Part shown: one piece after another, positions 6,733 to 10,741 of the stretch | Layout of the letters: every line of letters starts with the position of its first letter | Numbering within the stretch: position 1 is the stretch's first letter | Notes under the pieces: model-generated | The model's database searches: none | What the model saw: only the letters and a program-made list of their open reading frames with translations | Told to the model about the DNA's origin: nothing | Made by a program: the position numbers and the translations under genes | DNA from: an uncultured bacterium | GTDB taxonomy: Bacteria; Verrucomicrobiota; Lentisphaeria; Oligosphaerales; Oligosphaeraceae | Direction of reading: 5' to 3' | Assembly: GCA_902783355.1 (NCBI GenBank) | Contig: CACZQQ010000063.1 | Span: 1 to 10,741, forward strand | Length of the DNA stretch: 10,741 bases

Positions 6733-8082
6733 TTAGGCCATGGGGATGTTGGCCAGGAGAATGGAGGCGATGGTGAAATAGATGAAGAGGGTGAGGGCGT
6801 CCACGGTCGTGGTCAGGAGGGGGCCTGCCATGAGGGCGGGGTCGAAGCGCGTGAAGCGCTTGGCCAGCAGCGGCAGGGAGCAGCCCAGCAGCTTGGCGAA
6901 CATGACGGTGGCGAAGAGGGTCATGTTGACGACCAGGTTGACGCGCCACGAGGTGGTCTGCATGAAGCAGAGGATGCGGAGGAAGTCGACGGTGGCCAGC
7001 GTCCCCGCGCAGATGAGGCCGACGCGCAGCTCCTTCCAGAGGACGCGCCCCCAGTCGAGGGGCTCGATGCTGCCGTTGCCCAGGCCGCGCACGATCAGCG
7101 TGGAGATCTGCGCGCCGGCGTTGCCGCCCGTGTCCATGAGCATGGGGACGAAGGCCGCCAGGTAGACCATCTTCTCCAGCATGATCTCGTAGTGGCGGAT
7201 GATGAGGCCGGTGAAGGTGGCCGAGATCATCAGCAGGAGCAGCCAGAGGATGCGGTTGCGCGCCAGCGTCCAGACGCTGGACTTCAGGTACTCCTCCTCC
7301 GACGGCTTCAGGGCCGCCATGGTTTCGATATCTTCGGCGTGCTCCTCTTCGATGACCTCGTTGATGTCGTCGAAGGTGATGATGCCGACGATGCGGTTCT
7401 CCTGGTCGAGGACCGGCATGGCGATCAGCCCGTATTTCTTGAAGTCGTTGGCGACCTCCTCCTGGTCGTCCCACGTGTGGGCGACGACGATGTTGGTCTG
7501 CATGATGTCGCGGATGAGCTCGCGCCCTTCGCTCATGAGGATGGCCCGCAGCGTGGCGATGCCGGTCAGGTGGCGCTTGTCGTCCGTGACGTAGCAGGTG
7601 TAGATGGTCTCCTTGTTGATGCCTGCGGTCCGGATGTGGGCGAGCGCGTCGGCACAGGTCATGGTCTCGAAGAGGCAGATGAACTCGACGGTCATCAGGC
7701 TGCCGGCCGAGTTCTCCGGATACTTGAGGAAGGCGTTGATGGTCTTGCGCGTCTCGGGGGGCGCCTTGGCCAGGATGGCGCGGACCATGTTGGAGGGCAG
7801 CTCCTGCAGGAGGTCGATTCTGTCGTCCATGCTCATCGTGTTGAGGAGGTTGTGGACATCCTCCTGCGTGATGGCCTCGACGATGGACTGGTGCTCCGCC
7901 GTGTCCAGATATGTGAAGACCCTGGCGGCCAAGTCCTTGGGCATCATCTTGAAGAGAACGACCATGTTGCCCTTGTCCATGTCGCTCATCTCGGTGGCGA
8001 TGTCCACAGGGTTCATGTCCTGCAGCATCGCCAGCAGCACGCTCTTGTCAGGCGCCTGCATCAGTTCTTCCAAATTCGTCAT
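6733..8082 (-). CDS. mgtE: Magnesium transporter MgtE
   Basis: 449 residues, the usual MgtE length. The order is the cytoplasmic N domain of helical repeats (about 15-125, ending in the conserved YPENSAGSLMT), a CBS pair (about 130-250), a connecting helix with acidic residues (EVIEEEHAEDIE, 242-253), and a five-helix membrane domain from about 275 to the end. The pore signature PMLMDTGGNAGAQ (313-325) and the last-helix motif DPALMAGP...TTTVD (414-428) are present; Asp428 corresponds to the Mg2+-binding Asp432 of Thermus MgtE (numbering from memory). In that family the N and CBS domains sense cytoplasmic Mg2+ and close the channel when it is high. The start at 8082 is chosen because the conserved N domain begins there and AGGA lies seven bases upstream; the frame stays open to 8217 without family similarity. 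It follows the 203-base gap and probably opens the downstream operon. Confidence 0.95.
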   Translation of the reverse strand: MTNLEELMQAPDKSVLLAMLQDMNPVDIATEMSDMDKGNMVVLFKMMPKDLAARVFTYLDTAEHQSIVEAITQEDVHNLLNTMSMDDRIDLLQELPSNMVRAILAKAPPETRKTINAFLKYPENSAGSLMTVEFICLFETMTCADALAHIRTAGINKETIYTCYVTDDKRHLTGIATLRAILMSEGRELIRDIMQTNIVVAHTWDDQEEVANDFKKYGLIAMPVLDQENRIVGIITFDDINEVIEEEHAEDIETMAALKPSEEEYLKSSVWTLARNRILWLLLLMISATFTGLIIRHYEIMLEKMVYLAAFVPMLMDTGGNAGAQISTLIVRGLGNGSIEPLDWGRVLWKELRVGLICAGTLATVDFLRILCFMQTTSWRVNLVVNMTLFATVMFAKLLGCSLPLLAKRFTRFDPALMAGPLLTTTVDALTLFIYFTIASILLANIPMA

Positions 8083-8089
8083 GGGGAAA

Positions 8090-8093
8090 TCCT
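8090..8093 (-). promoter_or_regulatory. Ribosome binding site of mgtE
   Basis: On the minus strand AGGA (within GGCAGGA) stands seven bases before the ATG at 8082. It supports this start over in-frame upstream codons. Confidence 0.6.
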
Positions 8094-8189
8094 GCCTTTT
8101 TCGCTTTCTGTTTTTTTGACGGCGTTTTTCTTGAGGCGCCGAGCCGCAGCCTTGAAGGTAGGCCGTCCGTGCATGTCCAGGCTGTGGAG

Positions 8190-8210
8190 GCCACGCAGGG
8201 GAGGCGTGGC
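8190..8210. repeat. Short inverted repeat (7-bp stem, 7-base loop)
   Basis: GCCACGC and GCGTGGC flank a loop of seven bases. The stem is perfect and GC-rich. Neither strand has a T tract after it, so it is not a classical intrinsic terminator; it could weaken read-through from the FHA gene or be incidental in GC-rich DNA. Confidence 0.45.
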
Positions 8211-8285
8211 GGAACACGGCGGCTTGGGGAGTCAGGTGATGTTGTCCGTTGCGGTTGTGCTGGTTGGGAAGGTTCAGGGATGGGG

Positions 8286-9074
8286 TTATTTGGGGAGGAG
8301 GCTGATCAGGAAGCTCGCCAGCCAGATGATGAAGGAGATGGCAAGCAGCGTCAGGAGCACGATGTGGAAGACCTTCATCTGGTGGAGGGCCGGCGCGCGC
8401 GCGTTGCGCAGCTTGAGCTCCTCTTCGGAAAGGATGTTCTCGCCCTTGTAGGCGCTCGCGTCGGCCAGCTCGATGTCCACGTCGAAGTCCGCGAACGAGA
8501 GCCTGTCGTCCGGCGTGATGAGCGTCCTGTCCGTGCCCTTGAGCTGGACGCCGTTGATTTCGGTGTGGACGAGGCTGCTGACGTTGGCGATGTAGAGTTC
8601 GTCATCGGCGGTCACGGTGATGAGGCAGTGCTTCCGCGCGATGTCGCCCTCGCGGATCATGATGGTGTTGTCGTGGGAGGCGCCGATTTCATTGACGCCG
8701 TGCCAGAGGACGCCGCTCTGGTTGGTGGTGCGCCCCCAGGCGAGGCGGTATTTGGAGGGGACCGCGCGGTCGCCGATGCCGATGAAGAGCTGGGCGAAGC
8801 GGAAGACCATGCCGTTCTCCAGCTTCATCTCGGTGACGTGCTGTCCGTTGTAGACCAGGCCCGCGCGGCTGGTGTCGTGGATGTGCCACGCGCCGTCGCT
8901 TTCGTAGTCCAGCGTGAAGTGCTGGCGGCTGATGCTGGTCTCCGCCACCGCCTTCAGGCAGACGTCGCATTTCGAGGAGCGGCCCACGCTCCAGTGCAGC
9001 TTGTCGCTCTTGCTGGAGGGCGTGAAATGGGCCAGCTCCGTCCCGAATGAATTGTAGATGCGGCAGATGGGCAT
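8286..9074 (-). CDS. Double-FHA-domain, C-terminally membrane-anchored protein
   Basis: 262 residues. The first FHA domain (about 28-98) carries the full phosphothreonine-binding pattern: GR at 31-32, S-R-Q-H at 49-52, and NG at 76-77 after a D-T-S-R-A-G loop. A second FHA-like domain (about 127-200) is weaker: IGA replaces the GR turn (130-132), ARKH stands in place of SRxH (146-149), while N-G (174-175) is kept. A charged linker (about 205-232) leads to one membrane helix (236-259) ending LLPK, so both FHA domains should face the cytoplasm on a C-terminal anchor. FHA domains read phosphothreonine, normally placed by Ser/Thr kinases, so a partner kinase is expected elsewhere; none is in this window. 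The gene starts six bases after the proS stop, so the two are almost certainly co-transcribed. The phosphorylated partner is unknown. Confidence 0.85.
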   Translation of the reverse strand: MPICRIYNSFGTELAHFTPSSKSDKLHWSVGRSSKCDVCLKAVAETSISRQHFTLDYESDGAWHIHDTSRAGLVYNGQHVTEMKLENGMVFRFAQLFIGIGDRAVPSKYRLAWGRTTNQSGVLWHGVNEIGASHDNTIMIREGDIARKHCLITVTADDELYIANVSSLVHTEINGVQLKGTDRTLITPDDRLSFADFDVDIELADASAYKGENILSEEELKLRNARAPALHQMKVFHIVLLTLLAISFIIWLASFLISLLPK

Positions 9075-9080
9075 GGCTTT

Positions 9081-10741
9081 CTAGAGGCGGCTTGCGGCCA
9101 GGGCGGCCTCGATTTCGGCCTTCAGGGCGGCGGCCAGGCCTTCCAGCGGGCGTAGCTCGCTCCGCTTGCCCCAGTCGCGCCCCTTGAATTCGGCGGCGCC
9201 CTGCGCGACCGTGGCGGGGGAGACGACCACGCGCAGCGGGGCGCCGATCAGGTCCGCGTCCGCAAAGGAGCTGCCCGCCTTCTCGCCGCGGTCGTCGTAG
9301 AGCACCTCGATGCCCAGGGCCTCCATCTCGCCGTAGAGCTTCTCGCAGGCCGCCTTGACGGCCTCGTCGCTGAACTTCAGCCCGATGAGATGCACCTGGT
9401 AGGGGGCGATGGACATGGGCCAGACGGGGCCGTATTGGTCATGGCACTGCTCGACGACGGCCGCCATGGCGCGGCCGACGCCGATGCCGTAGCACCCCAT
9501 GATCATCGGATGCGACTTCCCGTTCTGGTCCAGATAGTTGCATCCCATGGGGACGGAGTACTTCGTCCCCAGCTGGAAGATGTTGCCGATCTCGATGCCG
9601 TGCTCCAGCTTGAGGGGCGCGCCGTCCACGGGCGAGGGGTCGCCGTCGCGCACGTTGGCGATGTCGGCCACGATGACGCCCTCCTTGCCGGCCAGGTCGC
9701 GCGCGAAGTTGAAGTTGCGGTAGTGGTAGTCCTCCTCGTTGGCGCCGATGACCAAGTTGGCGGAGTGGACGACGGAGGGGTCGACGACGACGCGGATGCC
9801 TTTGAAGTCCAGGCCGTAGAGGGAGGCGAAGCCGGGGACGGCGCCCGCGTCGCGGATGAGCGCGTCGTCGGCGAAGGCCAGGTTGCCGTCCTGCACGACC
9901 TTGGCCAGCTTGGTCTCGTTGACCTCCAGGTCGCCCCGGATGTTGACGAAGACGAGCTTGCCCTGGCTGTCCTTGTAGAAGACGGCCTTGCAGGTGTGGG
10001 CGGGGTCCGTGCCCAGGAAGGCGGCGACGTCGGCGATGGTCTTGCAGTGTTCGGTGCGGACCTTCTCCATGGGCAGGGGGGCCTCGTCGGCGTAGGCGAG
10101 GTTGGCGCAGGCGACTTCGCGGTTGGCCTGGTAGTTGCCGTTGGGGGAGACGAAGAGGGTGTCCTCGCCGCAGTCGGCGATGGCCATGAACTCGTCGGAG
10201 CGGTTGCCGCCGAAGATGCCCGAGTCGGCCTGGATGCAGATGAAGTTCTTGAGGCCGATGCGCTTGAAGATGCGGATGTAGGCCTTGCGGCAGACCTCGT
10301 AGTAGCGCTCCAGATCCTCCTGCGACGTGTGGAAGCTGTAGGCGTCCTTCATGGTGAACTCGCGGACGCGGATGAGGCCGGCGCGCGGCCGCGCCTCGTC
10401 GCGGTACTTCGTCTGGATCTGGTAGAGCATGGCGGGCAGCTGCTTGTAGCTCTGCAGCTCGGTGCGCGCGATGTGGACGACCGCCTCCTCGTGCGTCATG
10501 CCAAGCATCATGTCCTTGCCGTTGCGGTCCTTGAAGCGGAGCAGCTCCGCGCCCACGCTGTCCCAGCGGCCGGACTGCTGCCACAGTTCGGCGGGCAGCA
10601 CCACGGGCATGAGGACCTCCTGGCCGCCGATGGCGTCCATCTCCTCGCGGACCACGCGGGTGATGTTCTCCAGGACCTTCTTGCCGAGCGGCAGCCAGGA
10701 CCAGATTCCGGCCGCGGTGCGTCGTACGTAGCCGGCTCGGA
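9081..10741 (-). CDS. proS: Prolyl-tRNA synthetase, N-terminus outside window
   Basis: About 552 residues are visible; the frame is open to the right edge (reading RAGYVRRTAAGIWSWLPLG), so the start lies just outside and GTG 10655 is internal. It charges tRNA-Pro with proline in the cytoplasm. Class II signatures are present: THEEAVV and RDEARPRAGLIRVREF..KDAYSFH (motif 2, about 10403-10329) and GCYGIGVGR (motif 3, about 9497-9471). Between them is the YbaK-like editing insertion (about 10058-9666) with the TCKAVFYK lysine and GANEEDYHY segment, which in bacterial-type ProS removes mischarged Ala-tRNA-Pro. A C-terminal anticodon-binding domain follows (IAPYQVHLIGLKFSD onward). Expected full length is near the 572 residues of the E. 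coli enzyme. One small difference is GMTHEE where E. coli has GPTHEE. The stop is followed after six bases by the FHA gene. Confidence 0.97.
   Translation of the reverse strand, partial: RAGYVRRTAAGIWSWLPLGKKVLENITRVVREEMDAIGGQEVLMPVVLPAELWQQSGRWDSVGAELLRFKDRNGKDMMLGMTHEEAVVHIARTELQSYKQLPAMLYQIQTKYRDEARPRAGLIRVREFTMKDAYSFHTSQEDLERYYEVCRKAYIRIFKRIGLKNFICIQADSGIFGGNRSDEFMAIADCGEDTLFVSPNGNYQANREVACANLAYADEAPLPMEKVRTEHCKTIADVAAFLGTDPAHTCKAVFYKDSQGKLVFVNIRGDLEVNETKLAKVVQDGNLAFADDALIRDAGAVPGFASLYGLDFKGIRVVVDPSVVHSANLVIGANEEDYHYRNFNFARDLAGKEGVIVADIANVRDGDPSPVDGAPLKLEHGIEIGNIFQLGTKYSVPMGCNYLDQNGKSHPMIMGCYGIGVGRAMAAVVEQCHDQYGPVWPMSIAPYQVHLIGLKFSDEAVKAACEKLYGEMEALGIEVLYDDRGEKAGSSFADADLIGAPLRVVVSPATVAQGAAEFKGRDWGKRSELRPLEGLAAALKAEIEAALAASRL

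Larger units (their letters stand above)
8083..8285 (-). other. Intergenic leader between the FHA gene and mgtE
   Basis: This is the only gap above about 60 bases in the window. Reading the minus strand, it starts GC-rich and holds a 7-base-pair hairpin (8190-8210, loop of seven) that is not followed by a T run. Closer to mgtE is a small stem (8137-8141 with 8120-8124), then a strikingly A-rich purine stretch (about 8094-8130) ahead of the ribosome binding site. A TGGACA-like -35 (8174-8179) can be seen, but no good -10 follows at the right distance, so I do not call a promoter. I do not recognise an M-box (Mg2+ riboswitch) fold. It may hold the operon's promoter, or be an untranslated spacer within a longer transcript from proS. 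Confidence 0.4.

Noticed and set aside
5156..6736. 526-residue plus-strand open frame opposite the McsA-McsB fusion gene
   Set aside because: It mirrors the real gene and is dominated by Val, Gly, Ala, Glu and Asp from complementary codons; no recognisable motif.
8108..8141. T runs near a small stem as a plus-strand terminator
   Set aside because: No plus-strand gene ends here, and the stem lies after and around the T runs instead of before them.
8190..8210. Hairpin as an intrinsic terminator of the FHA gene
   Set aside because: The stem is perfect, but no T tract follows it on the minus strand.

Overview
The window is a gene-dense stretch of high-GC bacterial DNA. Seven genes on the minus strand appear to form one or two co-transcribed units, and a fragment of a plus-strand gene converges on them from the left edge. 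Lineage is inference only. A fused McsA/McsB-type protein, a GldA/GldF/GldG-type transporter, a double-FHA protein beside proS and a lipoprotein together suggest a high-GC diderm, possibly of the Planctomycetes-Verrucomicrobia-Lentisphaerae group. No single marker here settles it.

Reading in the direction of transcription from the right edge, the order is as follows. A prolyl-tRNA synthetase (proS, 5' end outside the window) is followed 6 bases later by a double-FHA, tail-anchored membrane protein. A 203-base intergenic stretch follows, the only sizeable gap in the window. Then come mgtE (Mg2+ channel/transporter), a McsA-McsB fusion protein, a GldA-like ABC ATPase, a fused GldF-GldG-like permease/auxiliary protein and, last, a lipoprotein with a linalool dehydratase/isomerase-like (LinD/Ldi) domain. 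The five genes from mgtE onward are spaced by 11, -4, 16 and about 37 (or 1) bases, so they look like one transcription unit. The ABC ATPase and the GldF-GldG fusion clearly work together as an exporter-type ABC complex. The lipoprotein is probably made with them and may act on something at the cell surface.

At the left edge (1-450) lies the C-terminal part of a family 2 glycosyltransferase on the plus strand. Its GC content is about 54% by hand count, clearly below the minus-strand genes, so it may belong to a cell-surface polysaccharide region of different origin.

The most unusual item is the McsA-McsB fusion. Its zinc-binding cysteines and UVR-type helix are intact. In its ATP:guanido phosphotransferase domain the catalytic Glu pair, the reactive Cys and four of the five nucleotide-binding Arg positions are replaced, so it looks like a pseudokinase. 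The second notable item is the LinD-like lipoprotein, which keeps a Cys-(8)-Cys pair and a His resembling the LinD active site but is predicted to sit outside the cytoplasm. Every stretch of 300 bases or more carries a gene; no tRNA, rRNA, CRISPR array or insertion sequence was seen.
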